Below, one piece after another: positions 25,182 to 33,292 of a stretch of DNA of 64,000 bases. The stretch is taken from contig NZ_JAQNDK010000002.1 in NCBI RefSeq assembly GCF_028368935.1, positions 1,736,001-1,800,000 on the forward strand, in the 5' to 3' direction. The position numbers were made by a program, and so were the translations under genes. The notes under the pieces are model-generated. The model did no database searches and was not told the DNA's origin. It saw only the letters and a program-made list of their open reading frames with translations. The DNA comes from Sorangium aterium. Lineage in GTDB: Bacteria > Myxococcota_A > Polyangia > Polyangiales > Polyangiaceae. The stretch's first letter is position 1. Each line of letters opens with the position of its first letter.

Positions 25182-25628
25182 TCAGTTCAGGTCGGTGAGA
25201 CGAACGGCAGGGGGAAGGGCGAGCGCGGCGAGCTGTGCCTCGAGGGTCTCGCGGATTCGGACCGCGCTCTGCAGGACGATGCGGGCGGCGTCCTGCTCCT
25301 TCTGGCCACCGTCCACGCGGCGGCGAGCCGATGTCTCGAGGCGTCCGACCTCGACGAGCTGCGCCTCGAGCCCACCGCGCACTCGCTCCACCTCCGCAGC
25401 GGCGAGGGCGGCGCGAGCCTCGTGCTCCCAGCGCTTGGCCGCGGCTGCCTTCGCTGCGGCGAGGTCCCGAGCATCTCGGGCGGCGGGTACGTCGGCCCCA
25501 CGCGCAGCGCCGAGCGACGCCTCAGCAGCGGCCAGCCTCGTGCAGGCCTCGAGCAGCGCGCGCTCCGCGGTCTCCAGCGTGAGCCGAGCGCGTAACACGT
25601 CCGCTTCGTGCGCTTCAATGGTGTTCAT
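25182..25628 (-). CDS. coiled-coil element protein, short paralogue of the 26244-27572 product
   Basis: 148 aa from ATG 25628, almost entirely charged helix. The segment AARDARDLAAAKAAAAKRW and the following AR-ALA-AE-E-R--LEAQL pattern matches the N-terminal region of the 442-aa protein two genes upstream (SARNSRDLAKLQADRAARRE and on), so the two share a duplicated coiled-coil module. The start overlaps the stop of the previous gene (ATGA). Scaffold-like, function unknown. Confidence 0.65.
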   Translation of the reverse strand: MNTIEAHEADVLRARLTLETAERALLEACTRLAAAEASLGAARGADVPAARDARDLAAAKAAAAKRWEHEARAALAAAEVERVRGGLEAQLVEVGRLETSARRRVDGGQKEQDAARIVLQSAVRIRETLEAQLAALALPPAVRLTDLN

Positions 25629-26188
25629 CGACCGAACACCTTTCCAATTATCGTCACGACGCTGTCGGTCGGATTCGTTATCTGCCCTTCGAGATACACC
25701 ATGCTCTGATCGAACTCGTCCTGGGCCTTCGGCTCGTTCAGCTGCGCCGTGCTGCCCTCGGGCTTCGAAAGGGTCGGCTTCGGCGAGCGGTACTGCTTGA
25801 ACTTGATGTCCTGCGCCCAGAGGCCGGGCTCGATCTGGTCGAGTTGCAGGACGTCCTCGACAACCACGGACTTGATGCCGAGCGGCTCGTGATACGGGTG
25901 GTAGTAGTCGAGCGCCTTGGGGCGCGCGCCGAGCTGCGGGCGCGCAAGGAGCCGCGAGAACGTGTCCCACTGCGCGAAGTGCTGCGGCTCCCAGAAGAGC
26001 AGCCGCACCTGGAACGTCGCGAGCCCGTCGCCCGTGAACACGAGGAAGGCACCGCTGAGCCCGTAGCCCTTCCGCTCGTCCCAGTTCCGCGGCGAGCCGG
26101 CGCCGCTCACCTGCGCCTGCCCCGGCGAGCGCTGGCCCGCCAAGACGATCACGTCATAGAGGTCTGCCTGTTCGATCGGGTTGGGCAT
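25625..26188 (-). CDS. phage-structural-like protein
   Basis: 187 aa from ATG 26188. It begins MPNPIEQADLYDVIVLAG and has SPRNWDERKGYGLSGAFLVF, then LLFWEPQHFAQWDTF and KSVVVEDVLQLDQIEP, a beta-rich soluble protein resembling phage baseplate/tail components rather than an enzyme. That resemblance is a judgement from composition and from its position downstream of the prohead protease homologue. Overlaps the next gene by four bases. No cysteines, no signal peptide. Confidence 0.6.
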   Translation of the reverse strand: MPNPIEQADLYDVIVLAGQRSPGQAQVSGAGSPRNWDERKGYGLSGAFLVFTGDGLATFQVRLLFWEPQHFAQWDTFSRLLARPQLGARPKALDYYHPYHEPLGIKSVVVEDVLQLDQIEPGLWAQDIKFKQYRSPKPTLSKPEGSTAQLNEPKAQDEFDQSMVYLEGQITNPTDSVVTIIGKVFGR

Positions 26189-26243
26189 GGTGCTCCTGTG
26201 CTTACGTCGCGGAGGCGCTGCGCGCGTCGATGGCTGCCATGGG

Positions 26244-27572
26244 TCAAGCCGCCGGGGGCTCGCCGTCGTTCGCGGAGAAGAGCGAGCGGAACGCGCTCGA
26301 GGCGCTCTCGAGCAGGGAGGGTTGCGGCTCCGTCGCGTCCCTCCTGCGCGTGAAATACGGGTGGTTGGCGTCTTCCGCGTAACGCGGCTTGACCACCTGC
26401 TTGCCCCCTTCATAGCTCACGACGATACCGCCGGGCGGAGGCGGGATGTAGGTTTCCTCAAAGCGCCTTTGGCGTTCTGCCTCTTGGCGCTCGTAACGGG
26501 CCTTCTCCGCCGCGCGCACTTCATCTGTCGTGTGGCTGTTCAGGATCTCGGAGATCCGACTCATCGCGTCCGACACATCGCCATCTCGCCGAGCCTCTTT
26601 CGGCTGTTCGAGCTGGAAGCGGTACGCGCGCTCGACGCGACCGAAAGGCGTGCTGATGCCGGCCAGATGCCCGATGTCCTGGTAGTGGCCGTTCCAGTTT
26701 CTTACCTCCTCGGGCAACGCGATGAACTGCGCGTGCCGCACGTGGCAGAGCTTGTGGAAGTCGTCGATCGGCTTGATGTCGGCCCCGAGCTCCTGCGCGC
26801 GCTTCGCAGCGGCGCGGGCGTCCTCCACCGCGGCGTCGATGTCGGCGAGGCTCTTCCGGATGAGCGCCTCCCCGGCGATGACGAGCTCGACGCTCGGCAT
26901 GAACCTCACCTTGGCGGCGGCGAGGGATGCCCGCGCGGCCAGGGCATCTCGCTGTTCGCCGGTGCGCCGCTCGGCACGGGCGCGGAGCTCCTCGGCGCGG
27001 TCTGGCGCGATGGCCATCACCTTGGCCTCGAGCTCGGCCAGCTCCGCCGCGCTGGCGTCGAGGGCGGCGGCGGCGGTCGCGTGCTCGGCGGTCGCGTGGC
27101 GCTGGCGCTCCTCCGCGGAGCGGATCGCCTCGAGGACGGCCCGCGCCGGGTGCGCGGCGAGTCGGGCGGCGCTGGCGCTCCGCTCGGCCTCGAGGGCGGC
27201 GTGGTGGCGCTGCTCGATCTCCGCGAGCTGTGCCTCGAGCCGGGCTCTCTCGGCCTCGTGCTCGGCCTGGGCGAGGGCTTCGCGGGCCTGCTGCTCGCGG
27301 CGCGCTGCCCGGTCCGCCTGGAGCTTGGCAAGGTCGCGGGAGTTCCGCGCCGAGATCACGGCGGCGCCGTTCGCGTCGCTCGGGTCCTCGTCGAACGCCG
27401 CCTCGACCTTCGCTACGTGCGCCTCCCGCTCGGCCAGGCGCTCACCCGTCTCCGCGGCGTCGCGCTCTGCAGCGGCCAGCACCGCGCGGGCGCGGTCCAC
27501 CTGCGCGGCCGCCTCGCTCGGCCGCGCCTCCCCCAAGTTCAGGAGGGCCCCAAACATCGATCGAATGCTCAT
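26244..27572 (-). CDS. long coiled-coil element protein
   Basis: 442 aa. Residues 15-235 are continuous heptad-like helix rich in Ala, Glu and Arg; residues 240-370 look globular (FMPSVELVIAGEALIRKSLA, HKLCHVRHAQFIALPEEVRNW, GISTPFGRVERAYRF), and the C-terminus has PPPPGGIVVSYEGGK. Its N-terminal module is repeated in the 148-aa protein at 25182-25628. A position after a prohead protease is where a scaffold or capsid would be expected, but the globular part does not look like an HK97 capsid. Function open. Confidence 0.65.
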   Translation of the reverse strand: MSIRSMFGALLNLGEARPSEAAAQVDRARAVLAAAERDAAETGERLAEREAHVAKVEAAFDEDPSDANGAAVISARNSRDLAKLQADRAARREQQAREALAQAEHEAERARLEAQLAEIEQRHHAALEAERSASAARLAAHPARAVLEAIRSAEERQRHATAEHATAAAALDASAAELAELEAKVMAIAPDRAEELRARAERRTGEQRDALAARASLAAAKVRFMPSVELVIAGEALIRKSLADIDAAVEDARAAAKRAQELGADIKPIDDFHKLCHVRHAQFIALPEEVRNWNGHYQDIGHLAGISTPFGRVERAYRFQLEQPKEARRDGDVSDAMSRISEILNSHTTDEVRAAEKARYERQEAERQRRFEETYIPPPPGGIVVSYEGGKQVVKPRYAEDANHPYFTRRRDATEPQPSLLESASSAFRSLFSANDGEPPAA

Positions 27573-27624
27573 CGTCCCCTGTCTTCCTCGAGGCGCTCTC
27601 GCCCCGTCTCGTTCACGCCATCGC

Positions 27625-27876
27625 CTACCGGCGCGCCCTCGCGGCCGTGGCCCGCGGGAGAACCGTCGCCCCCCCGGGCACCTGTCCGATGTGAGACATC
27701 ACGAGCTCGCCGGCGCGGGTCCTCGCCACGACAGGGCGCGCGTCGCGGGGCGCGAACACCCGCGCGAGCGCCTCTCGCTGATCGGGAGAGCATCTCGCCA
27801 GCGCGGCGATGCGCAAAAGGGCAGGAACGCTCGCGGGCCGCATCGGCGTGCCGCTGTTCGCGTGCTTCGGATCCAT
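27625..27876 (-). CDS. small element protein
   Basis: 83 aa from ATG 27876, which has GGGAGG eight bases upstream; ATG 27882 overlaps the stop of the protease homologue and is the alternative. Contains SVPALLRIAALARCSPDQRE and a mainly basic C-terminus. No family recognised. It lies between the protease homologue and the long coiled-coil protein in the same operon. Confidence 0.5.
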   Translation of the reverse strand: MDPKHANSGTPMRPASVPALLRIAALARCSPDQREALARVFAPRDARPVVARTRAGELVMSHIGQVPGGATVLPRATAARARR

Positions 27877-27878
27877 CG

Positions 27879-28709
27879 TCATGACCTCCCGCCGAGGGCG
27901 CGGAGCTCGCCCGGGGTCGGCGCGTGAAAGACCCGCACGCCGCGGATCGGGTCGACGTCGCCGTAACCGATCTTGCCGTCCGATGCGGGACGGATGCCGA
28001 GGAGGCGATCGATCTTCTCCGCGTCCTCCCGCGGGATGCTCCCGCTCTGATGCCCTCCGGCGTTGATGAAGCTCTGCACCACGCTGAGGGGCTCTTTGAG
28101 AGCCCACGAACGGAGCTCGCCAGGGAACATCTGCGGATAGGCGTCCACGAGCAGGCGCACGGTCGACTGCCCGGCGCCGTTGGTCGTCTTGTTCTTCATC
28201 GTGTCTCCAGGGTGCTTCTGCACATCGCCCGCCGACCGCCGGAGGGCTTGAGGGTTGAACGGGACCGGCGTGCAGCTGATCGCCATGAGCTCGGCGCGCG
28301 TGTACTCGATGACCTGCCGGCCCTCGTGCTCGACGGTCCTGCGCTCGATCGGGTTGAAGCGGACCGCGAAGCCGCGGAGCACGCCGCGCCGGTACTTCTC
28401 CCAGACCTGCTGGTCGAACTCGGTCGCGTCGTCGAAGCGGGCGTCGAAGAGAAGCGACTTGCCCTCGACGCGCACGTTCTCGCAGAGGCCGACGGGAAGC
28501 GCCTTGTCGTCGTTCCCCCAGAGCAGCACCGGGTTGGCGTTGAACCTCGCCAGATCCCAGTTCGCGCGGACGATCGTGCCGTAGGCGTCGAGAGCCTCCG
28601 TCGAGGCGACCGCCGAGATCCGCCGCTCGGCTTCGTTGACCGAGCGAACCTGAGCCGCGCGGAACAGCGGGCCTTCACCGCTGCGTGGCCTCCCTGCCGT
28701 CATCGGCAT
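27879..28709 (-). CDS. HK97-family phage prohead protease homologue
   Basis: 276 aa. The N-terminal domain has the family order: RRISAVASTEALDAYGTIV, then LWGNDDKALPVGLCENVRVE, GVLRGFAVRFNPIE, and LMAISCTPVPFNPQALRRS (about residue 145). This peptidase family cleaves scaffold and capsid during head maturation. The Asn-Pro-Val-Leu-Leu-Trp-Gly-Asn stretch occupies the position of the catalytic His region (usually H-D), where Asn replaces His, and the active Ser region reads ISC, so activity is uncertain. The C-terminal 110 residues (RLLVDAYPQMFPGELRSW...) are extra. It is the best virus-derived gene of the element. Confidence 0.8.
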   Translation of the reverse strand: MPMTAGRPRSGEGPLFRAAQVRSVNEAERRISAVASTEALDAYGTIVRANWDLARFNANPVLLWGNDDKALPVGLCENVRVEGKSLLFDARFDDATEFDQQVWEKYRRGVLRGFAVRFNPIERRTVEHEGRQVIEYTRAELMAISCTPVPFNPQALRRSAGDVQKHPGDTMKNKTTNGAGQSTVRLLVDAYPQMFPGELRSWALKEPLSVVQSFINAGGHQSGSIPREDAEKIDRLLGIRPASDGKIGYGDVDPIRGVRVFHAPTPGELRALGGRS

Positions 28710-29095
28710 GGCGTCGAGGCCTCCCGCCTCAGCGCGCGAGTTCGCGCCTGCGTCGGCGTCATGCTCGGCATCTTCCTGGCGCCGCGCTCGGGGGGACCGA
28801 AGCCAGCTCGTGCCGGCGCCGGCGGCTCCACGCCGAGCACGCCGGAGCCGAGGGCGCGGTCGACCTCGAGATCCGCGGCGCTCGCGCGCACGCCAGACGA
28901 CGTGAGGGCCCGCGCCGCAGCACGGGCGCGCGCCTGCGTCGGCGTCATGGCGCTGAGCTTCCGCATGCCTCGCTCCGGCGGGCCGAACCCGGCGAAGGTC
29001 GGCGGGGACGACGACAAGCCGAGGGCGCGGTCGACCTCGGAGTCCGCCTCGCGCTGCGTCGACATGCTCCCGACCAAGGGCTTCCAGGTCCTCAT
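28700..29095 (-). CDS. element protein with an internal duplication
   Basis: 131 aa from ATG 29095. The motif EVDRALG...GFGPPERG-RK--MTPTQAR-RA occurs twice (about residues 22-67 and 78-125), so the protein is a tandem repeat of one 50-residue unit. The second copy begins after SSGVRASAADL. No known domain; the unit is basic and Pro/Gly-containing. Its start overlaps the stop of the 67-aa gene (ATGA), and its end overlaps the start of the protease homologue gene. Confidence 0.6.
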   Translation of the reverse strand: MRTWKPLVGSMSTQREADSEVDRALGLSSSPPTFAGFGPPERGMRKLSAMTPTQARARAAARALTSSGVRASAADLEVDRALGSGVLGVEPPAPARAGFGPPERGARKMPSMTPTQARTRALRREASTPCR

Positions 29096-29295
29096 CGGTC
29101 GCCCCGTGCGGCCCGCTTGGCGGGCGTGCGCTTGGCGGGGGTGCGCTTCGCGGCGGCGCCGGAGCTCGGAGGCTTCCGCGGGGCGGTCGGCCGTTCGGCC
29201 TTCTGGCGCGGGGTGCGCGCCGCTTCGCGATCGATATCTCGCTTCCGCTGCTGTCTCGCGGCCGCGCTGATCGCCTTTGCTCTCTTCGTGGACAT
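29092..29295 (-). CDS. small Lys/Arg/Ala-rich protein
   Basis: 67 aa, MSTKRAKAISAAARQQRKRD..., with the short repeat AKRTPAKRTPAKRAAR at the end. Strongly basic and histone-H1-like in composition, so likely to bind nucleic acid without sequence preference. Four-base overlap with the following gene. No defined fold. Confidence 0.55.
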   Translation of the reverse strand: MSTKRAKAISAAARQQRKRDIDREAARTPRQKAERPTAPRKPPSSGAAAKRTPAKRTPAKRAARGDR

Positions 29296-29310
29296 GATCT
29301 CTCGCTCCTC

Positions 29311-29499
29311 TCACGCCGCGGCGTGCTCGCCGGCCTGCGCCTGACTCCGCCGCTCGCGGTCCATCGCGTCGAGGCCCTTCTCCATCGCCTCGCGCGCGAC
29401 GTCCGAGAAACTCCGGATCTTGCCGTCGTCGACTCGATGCCCGTTCACGCGCCGTTCGAGCGCGTCACCCATGAAGACAGTGACCCCGCGCATGCTCAT
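29311..29499 (-). CDS. small protein, first gene of the structural-like operon
   Basis: 62 aa. MSMRGVTVFMGDALERRVNG, then FSDVAREAMEKGLDAMDRER, a strand plus amphipathic helices that could be a ribbon-helix-helix. An ATG at 29493 is an alternative start. The promoter-like signals at 29546-29573 and a triple repeat lie upstream, so it is probably the promoter-proximal regulator of the leftward block 29499-25182. Confidence 0.5.
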   Translation of the reverse strand: MSMRGVTVFMGDALERRVNGHRVDDGKIRSFSDVAREAMEKGLDAMDRERRSQAQAGEHAAA

Positions 29500-29545
29500 A
29501 GGTGCGGAGTCTGATAGGCCCCCATTGTCGTTTCAAGCGATGTGC

Positions 29546-29614
29546 CTGATATGACGCGAAAAGACGTTCACAAGACAGGACATCGCGACTCATAGCGACT
29601 CATCACGACCTATC
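29546..29614 (-). promoter_or_regulatory. promoter-like signals with a three-copy 10-bp repeat
   Basis: On the minus strand TTGTGA (29573-29568) lies 16 bases before TATCAG (29551-29546), in an AT-richer patch, facing the 29499 gene. Just upstream, three direct repeats of one helical turn each occur: GCGACTCATA (29585-29594), GCGACTCATC (29595-29604) and ACGACCTATC (29605-29614). They would sit on one DNA face next to the -35, as an activator site does. The remainder of the 29500-29834 gap shows nothing else. Confidence 0.4.
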
Positions 29615-29834
29615 GCAGCGCGGGCGGCTCGGTCAGGCCCGCGGATAGGGGCTGGAGATGTTTCGCACACGAACCATTCACACGTGAAGCATCACAGGAA
29701 GCCAACGGGCGTCCCGCGCGTCGCCGGGAGGGGCTCACGCCTGCGGGCAGGAGGAGCGGCTCGACGGCGGCCCCGTCCTGCCCCGGCAGCGGCCCGCGGC
29801 GGGGGAGCGCGGGCGCGGTGCCGAGGGCGAGGGA

Positions 29835-30080
29835 CTACGCCTCGAGCGCGCGCAGCAGCTCGTCGGCCAGCCGACCCGGGGGCGAGCAGCACCTGAGCGC
29901 CGCGGCGATCGCCTGCCCCTCGGCGTCCAGCAGGCGCCCTTGCGCGTCCGCCAGCTCGGGGGCGAGCTCCCCGCGGGCGAGGGCCAACCGGAGCGCGCGG
30001 ACCTCCCCGGGCAGCGCGAAGAGCCTCGCGCGGAGCTCCGCCGCTGTCGGCGCCGCCTCGGAGCAGTCGGGCGCCTTCAC
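29835..30080 (-). CDS. small helical protein, paralogue of the 30077-30751 C-terminus
   Basis: 81 aa from GTG 30080, overlapping the upstream stop by four bases (GTGA). The body ELRARLFALPGEVRALRLAL and RLLDAEGQAIAAAL parallels ELKRRARAIPGEIRRLRGRV and RLLTDERAAAIAAIE in the adjacent protein: PGE-R-LR...RLL---E--AIAA is common to both. So it is a duplicated, shortened copy of that domain. Function unknown. Confidence 0.6.
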   Translation of the reverse strand: MKAPDCSEAAPTAAELRARLFALPGEVRALRLALARGELAPELADAQGRLLDAEGQAIAAALRCCSPPGRLADELLRALEA

Positions 30081-30751
30081 GCCGCGCGCTCCTTCAGCGC
30101 GGCCGCCACCCGGGCGCGGCAGCCCTCGCACCCCCGGGTCACGTCGAGCACCAGCGCCCGCAGCTGCTCGACCTCCGCCACGGTCGCCGTACCGTCCGCC
30201 TCGATGGCCGCGATCGCGGCGGCGCGCTCGTCGGTGAGCAGGCGCCGGATGGTCTCACAAGCGCTCACCGCGACGTCGCCGCGCTCCACGCGGCCCCGCA
30301 GGCGCCGGATCTCGCCGGGGATGGCGCGCGCCCTGCGCTTGAGCTCCTCGAGCGACGCGGGCGGCTCGGGAGGCTCCGGTTCCGCCGGCGGGAGCTCGGG
30401 AGGCGACGCCGTCGCCGCTGGCGCTCTGGAGGGCTGCGAAGGGGGGCGGCGAGGGCGAGGCGATGGTGAGGGCGCCCTGCGACCCGTCGAGGCCTTCACG
30501 GGCGGCGGCGAGGGCGGCGCGGCCTGGTCGACGAGCACGTTCCAGCCGGCCGCCTTCACGCCCGTCTGCGTCTCGATCCAAGCCTTCGAGAGCTCGCCGT
30601 CATCCGCCGGCGTCCGCTGGCCGGAGATCCACCGGCTCAGGGTGGGCGACGCGATCCCGATCTCGCGCGCGGCGGCGCGGACACCACCGCGTGCTTCCGC
30701 CCAGGCCTCGAGGTCAACAGCCGCTCTCGTGCGCACGCTCGATGGTACCAC
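30077..30751 (-). CDS. HTH protein with Pro-rich linker and helical C-terminal domain
   Basis: 224 aa. Residues 13-50 are a helix-turn-helix (LEAWAEARGGVRAAAREIG, then IASPTLSRWISGQRTP), like YdaS/XRE-type phage regulators. A linker of about 65 residues very rich in Pro follows (PSPRPRRPPSQPSRAP), then the helical domain with IPGEIRRLRGRVERGD shared with the next gene, and a terminal CEGCRARV. HTH plus helical domain is also the layout of phage small terminases, but the sequence alone does not decide that. Confidence 0.6.
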   Translation of the reverse strand: MVPSSVRTRAAVDLEAWAEARGGVRAAAREIGIASPTLSRWISGQRTPADDGELSKAWIETQTGVKAAGWNVLVDQAAPPSPPPVKASTGRRAPSPSPRPRRPPSQPSRAPAATASPPELPPAEPEPPEPPASLEELKRRARAIPGEIRRLRGRVERGDVAVSACETIRRLLTDERAAAIAAIEADGTATVAEVEQLRALVLDVTRGCEGCRARVAAALKERAA

Positions 30752-31161
30752 GCGCCGCTGCCGGTAGCACGACTTGAGACGATCGTGCTACCGCGCCTGC
30801 TACCGCATCCCGAGCCCGAAGCGGTCTCGGATAAGGACCGAGCCCCCAGGGCCTGTCCGGTCCCGTCACTGTTGGAGCCCCCTCACATGCAGGGCACGGC
30901 ATCAACCGGCCCGGGTTGACCATCAACCAGGCGTCGAGCGCTGGTGAAGGCCGCTGGTGAACCTGTGAACCGGCTGTTAACCGCGGCGGCGAGGGTGATC
31001 AGCCGGCCTGCTCGGGGTGCTGGTTGTTCACCCAGATTGCAATCGCGCAAACCTTGCGCGGAAAAGTCGGGAGCCCTGCGCCTGGATCCCCCTGTAACTG
31101 TAGGAGGGGGTGGGCTCGTCTGCCTTCCTTCGCCGCTGCCCACAGAGCGGCCACCCGGCTT

Positions 31162-31307
31162 GGCCTGTCCCGTTCAACGTGGCCCGTCCCGCTCCACGTT
31201 GACCTGTCCCATAGCCTGTCCCCCTAAAGGGGGGGGACAGGCGGACAGGCCAACGGTGACGTGTCCCGGACAGGCCAGGGACACCCCGGGACACCCCGGG
31301 ACATGCC
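31162..31307. repeat. iteron-like repeat array (possible replication origin)
   Basis: Two copies of a 19-20 bp unit, GGCCTGTCCCGTTCAACGT (31162-31180) and GGCCCGTCCCGCTCCACGTT (31181-31200), are followed by two more CCTGTCCC words (31203, 31215), then inverted copies (GGACAGG at 31243 and 31268) and three 10-bp units GGGACACCCC, GGGACACCCC, GGGACATGCC (31278-31307). Spacing is one or two helical turns. Confidence 0.55.
31214..31242. repeat. long hairpin within the repeat array
   Basis: GCCTGTCCCCC (31214-31224) pairs perfectly with GGGGGACAGGC (31232-31242) over 11 bp across a 7-base loop. It could be a terminator for the helicase gene, an origin structure, or a paired pair of iterons. Confidence 0.6.
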
Positions 31308-31569
31308 ATTGTGATGGCCGGGCCAGCCGTCCCCTGGGGTGACGTCCTGGCGGCCGTGTCTCCCACCGAGCCGGCGAGGATCACGCAGGGGAGCGGTGAG
31401 GACGCTGCCGCCCAGGAGGATCCATCGCGGCGACGCGAACTTGATCTCTGGGACCGCCGTCAAGCCTGCGAAACGATTGGCGAATATGCACTGGTCACGG
31501 CCAAAAACCGCGTTTCTGGCACCGTCGCCTCTGCGGTGAGAACCGCCGGGCGGATACGGGTCGAGCACG

Positions 31570-33261
31570 TCAGACGTCGGAGGGATCGCCGATCGTCGGC
31601 GCATCGGTGGGCGGCTGGCGGCGCTCGCCAGGTTCCGCGCCGTCGCTCCCCACGTACGCCCACAGGCGCGACTTGCCCGGGCCCCTGCCGGACTTCTCTG
31701 GCTTGTCCAGGATGATGCCTTCCGCGATGAGCTCGTCGACGGCGGCCGACACGTTGGCGCGGCGCCCCCCGAGCTTCTCCGCGAGCACGACCTTGCCAGC
31801 GATCGGGCGGCCCGCACGCGTCTCCTCCAGGATCAGCTTCAACACCTTCGCCTTGACGGCCTCGAGCTTGTCTCCTGGCTGCTCGGGCGGGCCCTTGATC
31901 TGCTCCTCGGTCCGGTACTCGACGCGGACGCCGGCGAGGAGGTTGTCTCCCTCCGCGACGTCGACGAAGCGTAGGTAGAACGGCTCGAGGCGCATCCCGT
32001 CGCCCTCGGCGCTCGCCTTGCTCATCTCGACGCGGCGGCGCGGGTCTGCAGCTGCAGGCGCGCTCTGCTTGGTCGTCGCCGGTCCGGAGCGCCACACCTT
32101 GCCCTGCCCCTTGCACCCGAAGCAGACGCCGCCCTCGACGCTCTCGTACTGCGGAAGAGAGCCGCTCCCGCCGCACTTCGGGCAGTCGATCGCGATCTCC
32201 TCGCGCTGCGCAGCCCCGGCGCCCTTCTCGTCGCCGTCGCCGTCGAGGCACAGGTTCAGGACCGACCCGCTCGCGTCGAAGATGGCCGAGCTGCCCCGGC
32301 CGAGCTCCCGCGCGTCGCGCTTCTGCCCCGAGGACTTGCCCGCGTGGTGAACCACCAGGAACGCGCAGCCGGTCGCCTGCGACACGCGCGTCATGATGTC
32401 GATCGCGTCGCGGATCGCGCTGTCGTTCTCGTCCAGCCCCCGGCAGGCCACCCGCAGCGAGTCGATGATGCAGAGGTCCACGCCGTCGACCGCGCGCTTG
32501 AACTCGGCCTCTGCGTTCTTCGAGGTCAGGTAGATCTGCGGGAAGCAGAGCAGGTTCAGGTTGCGCTGGACGCGCTCGAGCTCCTCGGCGTTGAGGCCCA
32601 TCCCGCGCACGATCTTCTGGTAGCGCCGGCGCGTCGCGTAGTCGCCCTGCTCGTAGTCGAGGTGCAGCACGCGCACGTCCCGCGAGCGGGGCGGCCCCCA
32701 GAACCACCCGAACAGCGGGCGCCCAGCGGCGAGGGATACGGCCGCGCTCTGGCAGACGATCGTCTTGCCGCTCCCCGCCGCGGCGATGAGCATCGCGGGG
32801 CGGCCGGCGCACCACTGAAGATCCTTCACGAGCCAGAGCTGCTCGGGGAGCGGCTCGAGGATCGCCGTGCCAGTCTTCGGGCGAACGCCGAGGACGAGCC
32901 CCCGCGCCGACTCGAGCTCCGCCGCCCTTGCGAGCGCCTTGCCCGCCCTCGCGAGGGCGCGAGCATCCTTGCCGGTGTCGCCGTCGAGGCCTTCCGAGCA
33001 GCGCGACAGCAGGGCCTCTCGCGCGCGTTGGAGTTGCGCGGTCGCATCGTCCCTTGGACGGTCCGCCGCGTTGTCGTTGGCCGCGCCGCGAACGATCCCG
33101 CGCTCGCTCGCGAGGAGCGTCCAGCGCTCGATCGCGTGCGCCCCCGCGGCTTGTCGCTGCTCGGGTGAGGCATCGATCCAGCGCTCGACGGCGTCGAGCA
33201 CGTCGAGGAGCGCTTGGTTCGGCGCGGGCGGCCCTGCGGGTCGGTCCTGCTCCGCGCTCAT
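31570..33261 (-). CDS. RepA-type AAA ATPase/helicase with inserted zinc finger
   Basis: 563 aa. Walker A is AAGSGKT (161-167), Walker B LCIID (263-267), followed by FLVVHHAGKSSGQ and RELGRGSSAIFDA, the order seen in RepA/AAA_25 hexameric replicative helicases of plasmids and phages. After the ATPase there is a four-Cys insertion (CPKCGGSG...CFGCKGQG, about 355-385) of DnaJ zinc-finger type. The C-terminus (about 470-540) looks like a winged helix (AVKAKVLKLILEETRAG, GRRANVSAAVDELIAEGIIL). Presumed role: unwinding the element's own origin. The repeat array lies just downstream. Confidence 0.8.
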   Translation of the reverse strand: MSAEQDRPAGPPAPNQALLDVLDAVERWIDASPEQRQAAGAHAIERWTLLASERGIVRGAANDNAADRPRDDATAQLQRAREALLSRCSEGLDGDTGKDARALARAGKALARAAELESARGLVLGVRPKTGTAILEPLPEQLWLVKDLQWCAGRPAMLIAAAGSGKTIVCQSAAVSLAAGRPLFGWFWGPPRSRDVRVLHLDYEQGDYATRRRYQKIVRGMGLNAEELERVQRNLNLLCFPQIYLTSKNAEAEFKRAVDGVDLCIIDSLRVACRGLDENDSAIRDAIDIMTRVSQATGCAFLVVHHAGKSSGQKRDARELGRGSSAIFDASGSVLNLCLDGDGDEKGAGAAQREEIAIDCPKCGGSGSLPQYESVEGGVCFGCKGQGKVWRSGPATTKQSAPAAADPRRRVEMSKASAEGDGMRLEPFYLRFVDVAEGDNLLAGVRVEYRTEEQIKGPPEQPGDKLEAVKAKVLKLILEETRAGRPIAGKVVLAEKLGGRRANVSAAVDELIAEGIILDKPEKSGRGPGKSRLWAYVGSDGAEPGERRQPPTDAPTIGDPSDV

Positions 33262-33292
33262 GCGCCCCCCCGCGCGCCGACGCTCGCGGGCG

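Larger units (their letters stand above)
30752..31569. other. long non-coding region downstream of the helicase gene
   Basis: 818 bases without a credible gene. The part 30895-31040 has many GGTGAA/GTGAACC/GTTAACC and GTTCACC words and an inverted CAACC-GGCCCG-GGTTG. The part 31162-31307 is an array of repeats and one long hairpin (listed separately). Position next to a replicative helicase gene, with dense short repeats, is what a phage or plasmid origin looks like. Confidence 0.5.

Noticed and set aside
29092-29295. Lys/Arg/Ala-rich repeat as a CRISPR-like or VNTR array
   Set aside because: The repeats are short coding triplets (KRTPA) with no spacers of even length.
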